A stretch of DNA of 64,000 bases from Proteiniphilum sp. UBA5384 (GCF_002410825.1 NZ_DHOS01000010.1:231827-295826), one strand, 5' to 3'. Counted from the first letter of the stretch, positions 27,179 to 38,500 are shown. The notes: a model not told the origin generated them from the sequence alone. Program-made: numbers and translations.

Positions 27179-27887
27179 ACTCCGTTTGTGTGAGAATTTT
27201 CATAATGGCGCCGGTAATCGTATGTTCACCAGTATCTTCCAGTAGTAAACCGACCGACTTATAAAACAGAATCCGGCCTTCTTCCATAAATATGACATGT
27301 GAAGCGAGGTGGTCCAATTCACTGATCACGTGTGAAGTGATCAGGATGAGTTTGCCTTTTTCCTTCTCTTTCAGGATTTTTTCCTTCAGTATCCCCGATG
27401 CCAGGGGATCGAGGCCGGCAAAAGGCTCGTCGAGGATAACTATTTGCGGGTGAAACATGAACGCAAGTGCGGCGCTCACCTTCTGTACGGTTCCCCCGGA
27501 GAGCGTTCCCATTGTTTTGGTAGATATCCGATCGAGGTGGAACGAGTGGTATAATTCGTCGTCCGTATCGTTGATCTCCGGTCTTACGGAGCGTATCAAT
27601 CGGAAAGTATTCTCCACCGATAAATTTTTTGGGAAGTTGGCCGACTGCGGCATGAATCCGATCAATTCCCGAGTGCGGGGATCGTGATTTGCATTGCGTC
27701 CGGAGATCATCACTTCACCTTTCGTAGGTGTGACCAGATTGAGTATACACTTGATAAGGGTGGTTTTTCCACATGCATTGGGACCTATTAACGCGATGCA
27801 TCTATCTCCGGCTTCAAATGTCAGATCGATACCTTTCAGCGCATGCAGCTTGCGGTAATATTTATGTATGTTCTTAATCGTAATCAT
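27171..27887 (-). CDS. nosF: NosF, ABC transporter ATPase for nitrous oxide reductase maturation
   Basis: This 238-residue ATPase has a Walker A GPNACGKTT (about 35-43), a Q-loop in IGFMPQSANFP, the signature LSGGTVQKVS (about 134), Walker B IVILDEPFAGLDP and the switch His in ITSHV. The length and motif spacing are those of NosF/CcmA-type ATPases. It overlaps nosD by 4 bp and nosY by 8 bp, so the three are translationally coupled. It would power the NosDFY complex. Confidence 0.92.
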   Translation of the reverse strand: MITIKNIHKYYRKLHALKGIDLTFEAGDRCIALIGPNACGKTTLIKCILNLVTPTKGEVMISGRNANHDPRTRELIGFMPQSANFPKNLSVENTFRLIRSVRPEINDTDDELYHSFHLDRISTKTMGTLSGGTVQKVSAALAFMFHPQIVILDEPFAGLDPLASGILKEKILKEKEKGKLILITSHVISELDHLASHVIFMEEGRILFYKSVGLLLEDTGEHTITGAIMKILTQTEYE

Positions 27888-29140
27888 AGAGTATATGGCT
27901 TCATTGAGGGCTTGTCGTCCACGAAATTCCGGGGTGTGACTGTGGGGATGATCCTTTCGGCTTGTTCCAACAGGTCGACCAGGAAGCTGCGAAAGAACAG
28001 CATTGCCGCGGGAGTATATTCCGAAATAACGGCAAACAGGCTCAGTGGATGGTAGGGGACGTCCCCAATGCCGTCCCGGTCGAGATCATATCCCCTGTAT
28101 TTATCCCAGTAGTTCTCACTGAAAAAATTTTTTTCGGAAGTGCCGTTGGTAGTAATATCGAAGGTGTTCCCCAAAAAATTATTCATGGTGAATGTATTCT
28201 CTGTACTGCTTGACATCAGGCGTATAGCCCATCCATTCCCGCTGAAAATATTCTCTTGCAGCGAAAGCGACAGCCCTCCATCCATCAGTATGCCCACCGT
28301 ATTGCCGGTGAATTGATTACTTGCAATATTTCCGTGTGATATATCCTTGAGAAGGAGCCCGTAAGAAGCGCCTCCCTTATTATTGTCGAAGGTATTGTGC
28401 AGCATATTGATCCGGGAAGAAAACATCACTGCCACCCCGGCCCCGTTTTCACTGAAGCGGTTATATAAATATTCGTCTTCATTAGAGAACATGAAGTGCA
28501 GGCCATATCGTAGGCATTTAGCCACATCATTGTCCCGGACAAGGGAATTGGAGACAAATTCGAGGTAGATACCATCCCTGTGGCTACGGATATGATTTTT
28601 TCCTATCTCCAAATTTTTGCACTTCCAGCAATGGATGGCATTTCCCATCAATGAGCTTTCACCGATGGATGTTTTTATCCGGTTGTTGGTTATCCGGCAA
28701 TCCTCCGCGTCTTGGACGAATATCCCGATGGAGTTGTCCGTGAATTGATTGTTATTGACAACGATACCCCTGTATCCTTTGTTTATTTTCAATCCGGCAT
28801 AGTCGGTCAGCGACGATCTCCCCGAATTGACGATGACGAATCCTTCCATAAACACACTGTCCGCAAAGACAGAGACCACATCGCCTTGCTGATTGCCGTC
28901 GATCACGGGGTCGCCGATTCCCATTAAAACGACAGGGAGGGAAATTACGACCACTTCCCGGTATGTTCCCGGATGGACGATGATACTGTCACCCGCCCCG
29001 GCTGTTTGCAAAGCATCCGTAATGGTATTGATGGAGAGTCCTTTCCCCACATGGATGTTGCCGGCAGTGAGCGGGAAAATCAGGCTGCAGGCGATAAGAG
29101 AAAGGAGTCGCTTTGCGTTTAAAAATTGATCTCTTCCCAT
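27884..29140 (-). CDS. nosD: NosD, periplasmic copper-enzyme maturation protein (beta-helix)
   Basis: This 418-residue protein has a Sec signal peptide (LIFPLTAG). A right-handed parallel beta-helix of CASH/PbH1-type repeats follows (GIFVQDAEDCRITNNRI, GIYLEFVSNSLVRDNDV, GLHFMFSNEDEYLYN, GILMDGGLSLSLQENIF), with the NosD-type tail NYWDKYRGYDLDRDGIGDVPYHP. NosD works with NosFY on the periplasmic side to mature the NosZ copper-sulfide centre. The gene overlaps the NosL-fusion gene by 22 bp and nosF by 4 bp. Confidence 0.93.
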   Translation of the reverse strand: MGRDQFLNAKRLLSLIACSLIFPLTAGNIHVGKGLSINTITDALQTAGAGDSIIVHPGTYREVVVISLPVVLMGIGDPVIDGNQQGDVVSVFADSVFMEGFVIVNSGRSSLTDYAGLKINKGYRGIVVNNNQFTDNSIGIFVQDAEDCRITNNRIKTSIGESSLMGNAIHCWKCKNLEIGKNHIRSHRDGIYLEFVSNSLVRDNDVAKCLRYGLHFMFSNEDEYLYNRFSENGAGVAVMFSSRINMLHNTFDNNKGGASYGLLLKDISHGNIASNQFTGNTVGILMDGGLSLSLQENIFSGNGWAIRLMSSSTENTFTMNNFLGNTFDITTNGTSEKNFFSENYWDKYRGYDLDRDGIGDVPYHPLSLFAVISEYTPAAMLFFRSFLVDLLEQAERIIPTVTPRNFVDDKPSMKPYTL

Positions 29141-30132
29141 GAAACGACCTCCGCAGTGAGTTGTTTTGCTGCCGCTTCGGCTTCCCGGCGGGTTTCGAAT
29201 GCGGCTATGTTGGCGCCCATTGGACTTTTGATCTCACCCCCTCTGATGTAAAATGCGTTTTTAGCCTCAATGAATTGATCTTCATTCAAATAATCGGATA
29301 CATAAATCTTTCTTATTTTTAGATCTTTATTTTCTTTTGTGTAACGGATAAGACAGGAGAGATCGTCGAATTTAAGACAGCGTCCCTGGCCGGTGATGAT
29401 CTGTGTGTCGAATTTAGAGTCTACAATGGTCATCCTGCATGCTTCACACTGGTCCTGATTCATCCGGACGGGCTGTGCATTGTCACTTACGCAAGAGAAG
29501 AAGGATAGGAGAGGGAACAAGAGGAGCATGGGCGCGGCATGTTTCTTTCTGAAAATCTTATCAATCCGATATTCCTTGATAATGATAAATATCAGTAGTA
29601 AAGCTACCACGAGGATCAAAATACCACCTATGTCGGGTATGGAATAGGCTCCGAAATTGAGGAGTTGTTTGTATCCCAAAACCGGTGGTGAATAAGACAT
29701 GCCCGGCACTTTTATAGCTGCCGACGGATCGAGGTTATGACCGTAATTGTAATTCCATCGGTAGAAATCAATCAGTGAAATGATGCCGAAAATAATAAAT
29801 GAAATGAAACTTATCAGCGACATTTTCCTGCTTCTCATAATGGCAGTGACCAGGAACAATAGGGCGAAGGCCGCTAAAATATAAGGTAAAACGGTAAATT
29901 CGATAAAATTCTCTGTATGTAATGTCTGCATGCCTATGTAGTGGTTAAGGCCGTTAATGGCTTCCACATCTCCTCCTATTTTATTGGGATAGAGCTGTAA
30001 TAATAATCCCTCAGGATATTGGGGGGCGGTTAATTCGATTCTCCATAAAGGAACGAAAATGGATGTGACGAGTATAATCGCGCATAGAATGAATAAAACT
30101 CTCGATAGGGTGGATATTTTATTTTTACTCAT
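29119..30132 (-). CDS. NosL copper chaperone fused to an N-terminal multi-pass membrane domain
   Basis: This 337-residue protein joins two usually separate parts. Residues 1-190 hold about four transmembrane helices (9-30, 80-99, 104-123, 169-186), like the membrane protein often encoded after nosZ in clade II clusters. Residues about 215-337 are a NosL domain with MNQDQCEACRMTI (Cys229, Cys232, Met234) and RCLKFDDLSCLIRY. NosL delivers Cu(I) to NosZ. At the joint, MLLLFPLLSFFSC (Met202-Cys214) looks like a residual lipoprotein signal, so the NosL part may once have been a separate lipoprotein, or may still be translated from Met202. It lies between nosZ and nosD in the operon. Confidence 0.82.
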   Translation of the reverse strand: MSKNKISTLSRVLFILCAIILVTSIFVPLWRIELTAPQYPEGLLLQLYPNKIGGDVEAINGLNHYIGMQTLHTENFIEFTVLPYILAAFALLFLVTAIMRSRKMSLISFISFIIFGIISLIDFYRWNYNYGHNLDPSAAIKVPGMSYSPPVLGYKQLLNFGAYSIPDIGGILILVVALLLIFIIIKEYRIDKIFRKKHAAPMLLLFPLLSFFSCVSDNAQPVRMNQDQCEACRMTIVDSKFDTQIITGQGRCLKFDDLSCLIRYTKENKDLKIRKIYVSDYLNEDQFIEAKNAFYIRGGEIKSPMGANIAAFETRREAEAAAKQLTAEVVSWEEINF

Positions 30133-30208
30133 AATCAGTTGTGTTTATTGAAGAGGAGAGAAAGGGTTTCCTTCCCCTCCTCCTCCGGGATTTTATTTGT
30201 CTGTAGGT

Positions 30209-32194
30209 TTATTTGCCTGTGGTCTTATCGTCTAATGTGTAAGATAGAGGAACGTTGCTTCCCCGGGCTGAAACACGTGCATAACCTTGCATTTCCTGAT
30301 GGAGCGCGCTGCAGAAATCGGTACAGTAGAAGGGGTAGATGCCTGTCCTGCCCGGTACCCATTTTAAAGTTTGGGTCTCACCCGGCATTACCAGTAGTTC
30401 GGCGTTTGTATTCCCTTTTATGGCAAAGCCATGAGGAATATCCCACTCCTGTTCGATATTGGTCAAGTGGAAGTAGACGGTATCTCCCACCATTATCCCT
30501 TCGATGTTGTCGGGTGCCATATGGGAACGGATGGCAGTCATATATACATGCACTACATTTCCTTCCCTGACTACTCTTGCCTCTTTTTCGGTCTTGGCCA
30601 CGTAGGGATGGTTGTTTTCATCGAGTGGATAGTATTGTTTTTGGTTGTCTTTGATCATCGCGGCCGGAATTGCCACGGCATAATGCGGTTCACCGATGGT
30701 GGGAAAATCAAGGAGGAGTTTCATCTTATCCCCACTGATGTCGATCAGCTGCGCACATTGTGCAAGCTCCGGACCGGTGGGCAGGAAGCGGTCCTTGGTG
30801 ATTTTGTTATAGGCAACCAGGTATTTCCCGTAAGGTTTTCTGGTGTCTCCGCCCATTACCGAGAGATGCCCCACTGAGTATGTGGCCGGTATCCTGTCCA
30901 ATACCTGTAAATCCTTGACGTTCCACTTCACTATCTCGGATGAGACGAAGAAGCTGCTGTAGGCATTTCCCTTGTCGTCGAACTCGGTATGCAAGGTTCC
31001 CAGTCCCGGATTTTGTACTTCTCCGTACAGGGCGGCTTCATAGTTGATGACATTGATTCCTTCTACTTCACCCTCAAATGCTTTCTCTTCGATGGCCTTT
31101 TGGATTTTGTCGAAACTGAAGACCGGAATGGTTGTGGCCAGTTTCCCGCTGGCTATGATGTACTCTCCCGTAGGATCTACATCTATTCCGTGTGGTGATT
31201 TCGGGCACGGGATGTAGTAAATACAGCCGGTCAGGTCTTCGGCTTTCAACACAACGGCTTCCTCTATGATCTTAGAAGAGGTCATATGTTTTTTTTCATC
31301 GTATATGTTATGTGCGTATGGGCTTTTGACGGTCTCCCCTTTGCCTGCTTTCAGCAGTTCTTCCACTTTTTTCCAGTTGACTGCGAGCACGAAATCCTTG
31401 TCGTTTTGTGAGGCATTAACTTCAAGGTGGGTATGTGATTGTTCCGAGTTATAGCAGGTGAAGAAAAACCATCCGTGTGATTTGCCTTTCCCCGGGTGTG
31501 CAAGATCGTAATTAAAGCCGGGTAATGCCAATTGAAAAGATAGCTTCATCTCTCCGCTCACCGGATCGATACTGACAAAGCTGATATGTCCCTTGAAATT
31601 CTCCTTGTAACTGTTGATGGGAACATCGCCGTCAACGTAATCGGGTGGAACGCTGAACCGTGTCCCTGCCACGATATACTCGGTATTCTCAGTTACAAAT
31701 GCCGAAGAATGGTTCCCGGCGCTGTTGGGTAATTCCAGCATTTCCATCGTTTTAAAGGTCTTCAGGTCGATCCTTGCTATACGGGGAGTGTTATTGGCAT
31801 TGAGGAATACCCATCGACCGTCGTATTCACCATTGGTCATCGAGAGGTTGGGGTGATGTGAATCGTCCCAGGGTACTTCACCAAAGGAAGTGTTCAGCAT
31901 AGGTTTTGTTTCTTCACTGAATCCCCATCCGTTTTCGGCGTTCACTGAAAATACGGGGAGAACCTTGAGCAGCCTGCCTGAAGGAATACCATATACGGCT
32001 AATTGGCCGCTGAAACCTCCTGACACAAAATTATAAAATTCGTCATAATTTCCCGGTGCGACATACGTTTTCACCGCCGCATCTTCACTAAAAGCACTTG
32101 TCGCAGTTTTTGGCCTGCATGAGGACAGACAGACAACGGCCATGAGCATCGTCAATGCCATTAGTAACAATTTTTCTTTTTTTTGAGTTTTCAT
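30209..32194 (-). CDS. nosZ: NosZ, nitrous oxide reductase (clade II type), lipoprotein-like
   Basis: This 661-residue enzyme reduces N2O to N2. The N-terminus is a Sec-type, not Tat-type, signal, which places it in clade II, and ends in a good lipobox (CLSSC, Cys26). The beta-propeller carries the CuZ histidines in DDSHHPNLS, NSAGNHSSAF, QSHTHLEVN, KSPHGIDVDP, LGTLHTEF, YSVGHLSVM and GEPHYAVAI. The C-terminal cupredoxin domain has the CuA motif CTDFCSALHQEM (Cys624, Cys628, His632, Met635), complete. It heads the minus-strand nosZ-nosL fusion-nosD-nosF-nosY operon, with a small lipoprotein gene 36 bp upstream. No residue loss is seen, so it should be active. Confidence 0.96.
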   Translation of the reverse strand: MKTQKKEKLLLMALTMLMAVVCLSSCRPKTATSAFSEDAAVKTYVAPGNYDEFYNFVSGGFSGQLAVYGIPSGRLLKVLPVFSVNAENGWGFSEETKPMLNTSFGEVPWDDSHHPNLSMTNGEYDGRWVFLNANNTPRIARIDLKTFKTMEMLELPNSAGNHSSAFVTENTEYIVAGTRFSVPPDYVDGDVPINSYKENFKGHISFVSIDPVSGEMKLSFQLALPGFNYDLAHPGKGKSHGWFFFTCYNSEQSHTHLEVNASQNDKDFVLAVNWKKVEELLKAGKGETVKSPYAHNIYDEKKHMTSSKIIEEAVVLKAEDLTGCIYYIPCPKSPHGIDVDPTGEYIIASGKLATTIPVFSFDKIQKAIEEKAFEGEVEGINVINYEAALYGEVQNPGLGTLHTEFDDKGNAYSSFFVSSEIVKWNVKDLQVLDRIPATYSVGHLSVMGGDTRKPYGKYLVAYNKITKDRFLPTGPELAQCAQLIDISGDKMKLLLDFPTIGEPHYAVAIPAAMIKDNQKQYYPLDENNHPYVAKTEKEARVVREGNVVHVYMTAIRSHMAPDNIEGIMVGDTVYFHLTNIEQEWDIPHGFAIKGNTNAELLVMPGETQTLKWVPGRTGIYPFYCTDFCSALHQEMQGYARVSARGSNVPLSYTLDDKTTGK

Positions 32195-32230
32195 TTGAGT
32201 AGAGTTTTAGTAAAATATGATATTTTCGCA

Positions 32231-32368
32231 TTAGTAGCCTTTCTTTTGCAGGTTATGGTTCTTATATGAAGGTGAGGAGTAAATCCCCACGGGTGCCTTG
32301 TTGTGGCGTAACGCCAGGCATGATAGTATGAGAACTGATAATTTCAGCGATAAAGGTAAAATTTTCAT
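32231..32368 (-). CDS. 45-residue small lipoprotein upstream of nosZ
   Basis: An ATG at 32368-32366 opens 45 codons ending in TAA at 32233-32231. The product starts MKILPLSLKLSVLILSC: a Lys, a hydrophobic core and a lipobox LILSC (Cys17). A 28-residue polar tail rich in Lys, Tyr, His and Asn ends in KKGY. It is in the same direction as nosZ and only 36 bp ahead of it, so it would be the first gene of the nos transcript. It is below ordinary ORF length cut-offs. I do not recognise the family; a role in copper handling, electron delivery or NosZ anchoring is only a guess. Its complete lipoprotein signal argues that it is real. Confidence 0.55.
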   Translation of the reverse strand: MKILPLSLKLSVLILSCLALRHNKAPVGIYSSPSYKNHNLQKKGY

Positions 32369-32390
32369 AGCTAAATAGTATTTTTGTTAA

Positions 32391-32420
32391 CTTAATTAAA
32401 TGTAAATGTATTTAATTAAG
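32391..32420. promoter_or_regulatory. Perfect 11-bp inverted repeat upstream of the nos operon
   Basis: CTTAATTAAAT (32391-32401) and ATTTAATTAAG (32410-32420) are exact reverse complements around an 8-bp centre. The site is 22 bp upstream of the small lipoprotein start and between the divergent nos operon and the macroglobulin gene. It looks like a dimeric regulator site for the nos operon. It does not match the FNR/CRP-type TTGAT-N4-ATCAA pattern. The remainder of this 400-bp divergent region shows nothing else I can support. Confidence 0.5.
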
Positions 32421-32591
32421 TGGAATGGGTTTTTGGAATTGAGGAAATATACAGGTTCCTGCTTTTGTTTAAGCCTTTTGTTCCTTCAAAACAAAAAGTA
32501 TCTGAAGTTGTTAAAAGGATTGATCTGGTTATATTAAACTAATTCGATTTTCACGCATCAAAATGGTTTACTTATTGCAAACAACACCACT

Positions 32592-35500
32592 ATGAATAAA
32601 ATTTCATTTATGCTCCTCCTTCTGATCATTGCATCAGGAGTGTTTTCCCAGAATAACAGACAAATGAACAGAACCCAATATGCCAATGAGTGGGCCAAAG
32701 TGGCTGAATTTGAGAAAGAATCACTGCCACAATCGGCTTCAAATGCCGTAAACGCCATTCTACAACAAGCCGTAAAAGATAAAAACAGTCCACAAGTCAT
32801 TAAGGCGTTGATCCATCAGGGGAAATATGACCTGACGATGGACGCGCAAAACGATACGCTTATCTTTCACAATCTGAGTGAGATGCTGCAGAAGAGTAAT
32901 CATCCGGTGGAGCAGTCGGTATTGCATTCCATGTTGGGGGAGTTATACCTGCAATATTACCGAAAAGACCGGTGGAATATCGATCAACGTACAGATTTGG
33001 GAGATTTTGTGCCGACGGACATGAAAGAATGGACGTCTAACATTTTTTACGGCAAAGCCGTGGAGCATCTGAATGCCTCGATAGCACGGGAGAAGGATTT
33101 GTTGAAAGTAGAAGTGGCTGCATATACCGACGTGGTGGAGTTGGGTAAGGATTCGAGGCGGTTTTATCCCACCATGTATGATTTTTTGATGCGCCGTGCC
33201 ATAGAATTGTCCGGCGAAATAGAAGGGGGAGAGGACTTGAGCCGCATGCTGGCAAGGAAAAATATTTCTCAACAATCGTTGTTTGCCTCGGCAGAGGAGT
33301 TTGTCGGGCTTTCGATTGATCCCCAATCGGAGGAAAAGGAATTGTGGGTGCTTGAATACTATCGGCTGCATTTGACTTCATTGCTCGGTAGGGGGTTGCG
33401 ACAATCTGTACTACTGACAGAACTTGAAAAACTGGATTATTTATCACGGTTGTATAATGCTTACCAGGCATATGCTCTATCCTCTCTGGAGACATTGCTG
33501 ACGAAATGGGAGGGCGACCCGTTTAGCGTGGAGGTCATCGACAAACTGTGTAATTTTTATCTTCAGAAGATCAATTTAGTCAATCCGGAAGATACAATAG
33601 TGCGAAAAGAGAAGACCGCCGAGGTGTATGAATTATTACGGAAAACCATTGATGATTTCCCGAAATATGAGCGTATTTCCATCCTCCGGAATAGATTGTC
33701 ACAACTTACCGAACCGAATTTTACCGTTACGGGGGCAAGTACATTCCCTAAAGAGGGCAGGAAAGAGTTGAAAGTGAATTTTAGGAATATCCGGTCACTT
33801 ACCGCCAAACTTTATCGCCTCAACTCACCCGTAGAGGGATTGGAAGAGCGGTCGAAAGTCAAAAGTCAGATAGCGGGCAAACGGATGCTTGTGAAAGAAA
33901 TAGCCATACCGTTGCCCGATATGCCCGAATATTGGCAGGGGAATACGTTGTTTACTGTGGATGTAACTGATTATGGCGCTTATTTGCTCACCTTCGTCTC
34001 TTCGCCTGAATCGGACAATACCATACACCCGGAGTATTATTTCTCGGTTTCCGATTTTGCTGTTTTTACACGGGGCTCGTCCGAGAAGAAGTATGACTTT
34101 TTCGCTGTGGACAGAACGACCGGAGTACCGGTTCCCAACGCCCAAATCGATATCTATAAGCTGCCGGGTAACTGGAACAATTCACGACTTGCCCTGGTAC
34201 AGTCGATTATCACCAATGAGTCGGGATTGGCCGTATATGAAAAGAAAATCCCGAACAATGATGTTTTTTATCACGCTGTTTCAGGAGAGGACAGGGGTTC
34301 TGTGCTGAACAGGTTGCCATCGACTTTTTATGCATATTCAACCGAAAATGATGCGGTGCGGGAAGAAGTAACTCTTTTCACCGACCGGAGTATTTACCGG
34401 CCGGGGCAGACGGTCTACTTCAAAGCGATTTACTACCGTAGCAGTGCGATGGAGCAATCTGTTATCCCGGGTAAGGCCATTGAGTTGGTATTGCGGGATG
34501 CCAATCGCCGGGAGATCTCAAAACAAACCATCACCACCAACGAATTTGGTTCTGTTGCCGGTGAATTTGTAGTGCCCCAGGGTGTATTGCCGGGTTCATT
34601 TATGATTGAGACCGGAAAGGGAGGGGCGAGTTTCCGGGTGGAAGAATACAAACGTCCTACCTTTGAAGTGACTTTCGACAAGATAGAAAAAACCTATCAA
34701 TTTGGAGAAGAAATCAGTCTGAAAGGTAGAGCGGAGAGTTTCTCAGGTATAAAGTTGCAAGAGGCAAATGTGGAATATTCGATTACACGCCGGCAGATGT
34801 GGTGGCGCGTTTGGGGCGGAAACAGTACCGATCATTATGCGGCGGGCAGTGTCGCTACCGATAAGGAGGGTCGTTTTGAGATCTTGTTTACCCCGGAGAA
34901 GCCGGATGAACTGCGCTCTTCCAAAGAAATATACACCTTTGTGGTGGAAGCGACTGTGACCGATATTAACGGAGAGACACAATCGGGCACTTATACCGTC
35001 ACGGTGGGGGATGTTTCCATGATTTTGTCTTTGGAGATGGTCGACCGGTGGGTAAAGGAGAAAGACGAAAAAATCGTGATCACTGCCAAAAATCTGGATG
35101 GTAATGATGTGAATGCTGAAGGAACTTATCAGGTATTCTCATTACAGGAAAATGATTCTATACGTCAACGGGTGGTGGAGGGCATGTTTAAGACGGGGGC
35201 GCAACCGGCATTGAAAAAACAACTGGTTGGTTTAGAGTCAGGAAAATATAGGATCAAGTTGGAATCGAAAGACGACCGGGGAAATCCTATCGGGACGGAG
35301 AAAGATATCATTCTCTTTTCTTATGCGGATAAACGTCCTCCAATAAAAACCAATGATTGGTTTATCGAAAAAAACAAAAATTTCTCACCGGACAAAAATG
35401 GAGAAGTGATTCTGGGTGTCTCGGAGAAAGTACATGTTTTGTATGAGTTATGGCAGGAAAATACCTTGGTGGAACGGAAATGGATTGGGTTGGACAATGA

Positions 35501-38500
35501 AAACCGGCTCTTCTCAATTCCCTACAAGGAACAATATAAGGAAGGTGCCACTCTCATGCTTACTTATGCGAAGAGTGAGAAATTTTATAGTCGCAGGGTG
35601 GATTTCCTCCCGGAACGAGATCAAAAAGAGCTGAATGTGAAATTGGATGTGTTCCGTGACAAGATTCGTCCCGGAGCGGCAGAGGAATGGCGGATCACCG
35701 TGGCCGGTCCGGATAGTATACCTGTGGTGGGGGAGGTAGAGGTGCTGGCGTCGATGTATGACTTTTCACTCGACAATATCTACCCGTCCGGCAATTGGAC
35801 CCTTTCTCCTTCGCATTTTGTCCGGTATAGGCCGGCAATGAGATTGGAGAACGACCGGTCATTCCTCAATGAATCGGCATATGGCTATATGTCGCCGCAA
35901 TGGGAGCAGGTTTCTTCGTTTGAGTTCGACCGGTTTAACTGGTTCGGCTATTCCATGTTTTACGCCGGCAGGATGATGCTAAGGGGTATGGGAGCAGGCG
36001 GAGTACAGTTACAGAAGTACAAGTATGGCAGTTCACAACAGTTCGTGCAGGAGTCGCAAGCTATAGATATCGAGGAACTTAGCGAGAATAAGGTGTTCTC
36101 TGTTACAGATGTGGCAGCGGCACCTATGATGACGCAGGGTAAGGGGGTAAGGGAAGGTAATGAAGAGTCCTCCCCGGCATTCATGGCGGATGGAGATGAA
36201 AACGGGGGGCTCCAAATACGACGGAATTTCAATGAGACCGCTTTCTTCTTTCCGCAGCTAAGAACCAATGATAAAGGCGAGACTCAAATAGCCTTTACTG
36301 TGCCTGAAAGCAATACGCGATGGCGTTTCCGTGTGCTGGCACATGATAAGCAGTTGAATACCGGAGCGGCGGAAGCGTTTACCGTGTCGCAGAAAGAGTT
36401 GATGGTGACGCCCAATATGCCACGGTTCCTCCGTCATGGTGATCGCACGGCGATATCTACCAAAATATCGAATCTCTCGGAGGAGGCGGTCAATGGCAGC
36501 GTGAAGCTGGAATTTTTTAATCCTGTTACGGAAGAAGCTATCGATAATATAACGGTTAATAACCGGGATCAGTTGTTTTCTTTGGCACAAGGCACCTCTT
36601 CGGAAGCATCATGGACATTTGACGTGCCGGTCAATATCGATATACTTGGAGTGCGGATTGTAGCGCAGAGCGAGCAATTCAGCGATGGTGAGCAGCATGC
36701 GTTGGCGGTGCTCCCCAATCGGATGATGGTGACCGAAAGCATGCGGATGGATTTGAATGCCAATCAGACGAAAGGGTTTACCATGAATGGGCTGATTGAC
36801 CGGTCGTCCAACACTATTCAGGATTATCGGCTGACGCTTGAATTCACTACCAATCCTGCATGGTATGCGGTACAGGCACTGCCGGTGCTGGGTGAACCGG
36901 ATAGCGACAATGCAGTATCATGGTTTGCCTCCTATTATGCCAATTCGTTGGGAGCACACATTGGAAAATCTTTTCCCAAAGTGAAGGCGATGATAGAAGC
37001 ATGGAAAAAACAGGGAGGAAGTAAGGAGACTTTCCTCTCTAACCTGGAGAAGAACCAGGAATTGAAAAACGTGTTGCTGGAAGAGACGCCATGGGTAATG
37101 GAAGCCCAAAATGAGTCGGAACAGAAAAGGCAACTGGCATTGCTGTTTGATCTGAACCGGAGCCGTAACCTTACCTCTTCGGCAGTTGGCAAATTGCAGG
37201 ACTTGCAAACCAATCAGGGGGGCTGGAGCTGGTTCAAGGGCTTTAATCCGAGTATAAGTATCACCCAATATATCCTTTATGGTTTTCACCGCTTGAAGGA
37301 GTTGGATGTTATAGAGTTTTCTGGCGATATTCTTTCGATGCAGGGAAATGCAATTTCCTATATCGATGTAGAGGCCCAGCGCCGTTTTGAATCGCTCAAA
37401 AAATATAATAAGGAGTGGAAAAAGACCAAGACCATTTCCATTACCGATCTTGAGTATCTCTATGTCCGTTCCGGTTATACCGGGTATAAGTTGGACAAAG
37501 AGACGAAAGAGATGACCGATTTTTACCTTTCCGTGGTGGAAAAGAACTGGACGCAGTATGGATTATATGAACGCTCGCTGATTGCCATCCTGATGAGCCG
37601 ACAAGGGAAAACAACTGTGATGGATGATATATTGAAATCATTCCGAGAACATGCCACCCGTTCGGAAGAGCAGGGTATGTATTGGGCGAATAACCGCGCA
37701 CACGTTTTTATGTCGCAATCGGCCGTATCGGTGCATACTTTTATCATGGATGCTTTCCGTGCGGGGGGGGCCAAGGTGGAGGAGATGGATGAGATGAAGC
37801 GGTGGCTCCTGAAGCAAAAGCAGACACAGTTATGGGAAACCACCCATGCCACGGCTGATGCTGTATATGCGTTGCTGAGCAGTGGCAGTGACTGGTTTGC
37901 CGTAGAGGGGGAAACTACTATCTCACTGGGTAAATTGCGGGTAGAACCGGAGAATAAGGAGTTGGGCAGCGGTTATTTTAAGGAATCATGGAGCCGGACG
38001 GAGATAACGCCCGAAATGGGTAAAGTAACGGTGGAACACCGGGGAGGCGGTCCCGCCTGGGGCGCACTTTACCGGCAGTATTTCGAGGATATGGACAAGA
38101 TTGAAAAAACCGACGCATCGCTCGATATCGGGAAACAACTCTTTGTGGAGAAGACCACTGCATCGGAAACGCAATTGGTACGCATTACCGAGGATAGTCC
38201 GCTGGAAGTGGGAGACAAAGTAGTGGTGCGGCTGACCGTGAGGAGCGATCGTGATATGGAGTTTGTCCATCTGAAGGATATGCGTGCTGCCGCATTCGAG
38301 CCGGTCAATCAGATTTCTGCCATGGGGTGGCAGAACGGAATCCCTTATTATCAAACGTCGAAAGATGCCTCTACCGGATTCTATTTCGATAATTTGCCGC
38401 GGGGTACCTACCTGTTCGAGTATGCGGTATATGTGAATCGGCCGGGCATCTATTCCAACGGGATTACCACCATCCAAAGTATGTATGCTCCTGAGTTTAC

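Noticed and set aside
32221..32591. FNR/CRP-type site for the nos operon
   Set aside because: No TTGA-N6-TCAA-like site was found; only the unrelated 11-bp inverted repeat is present.
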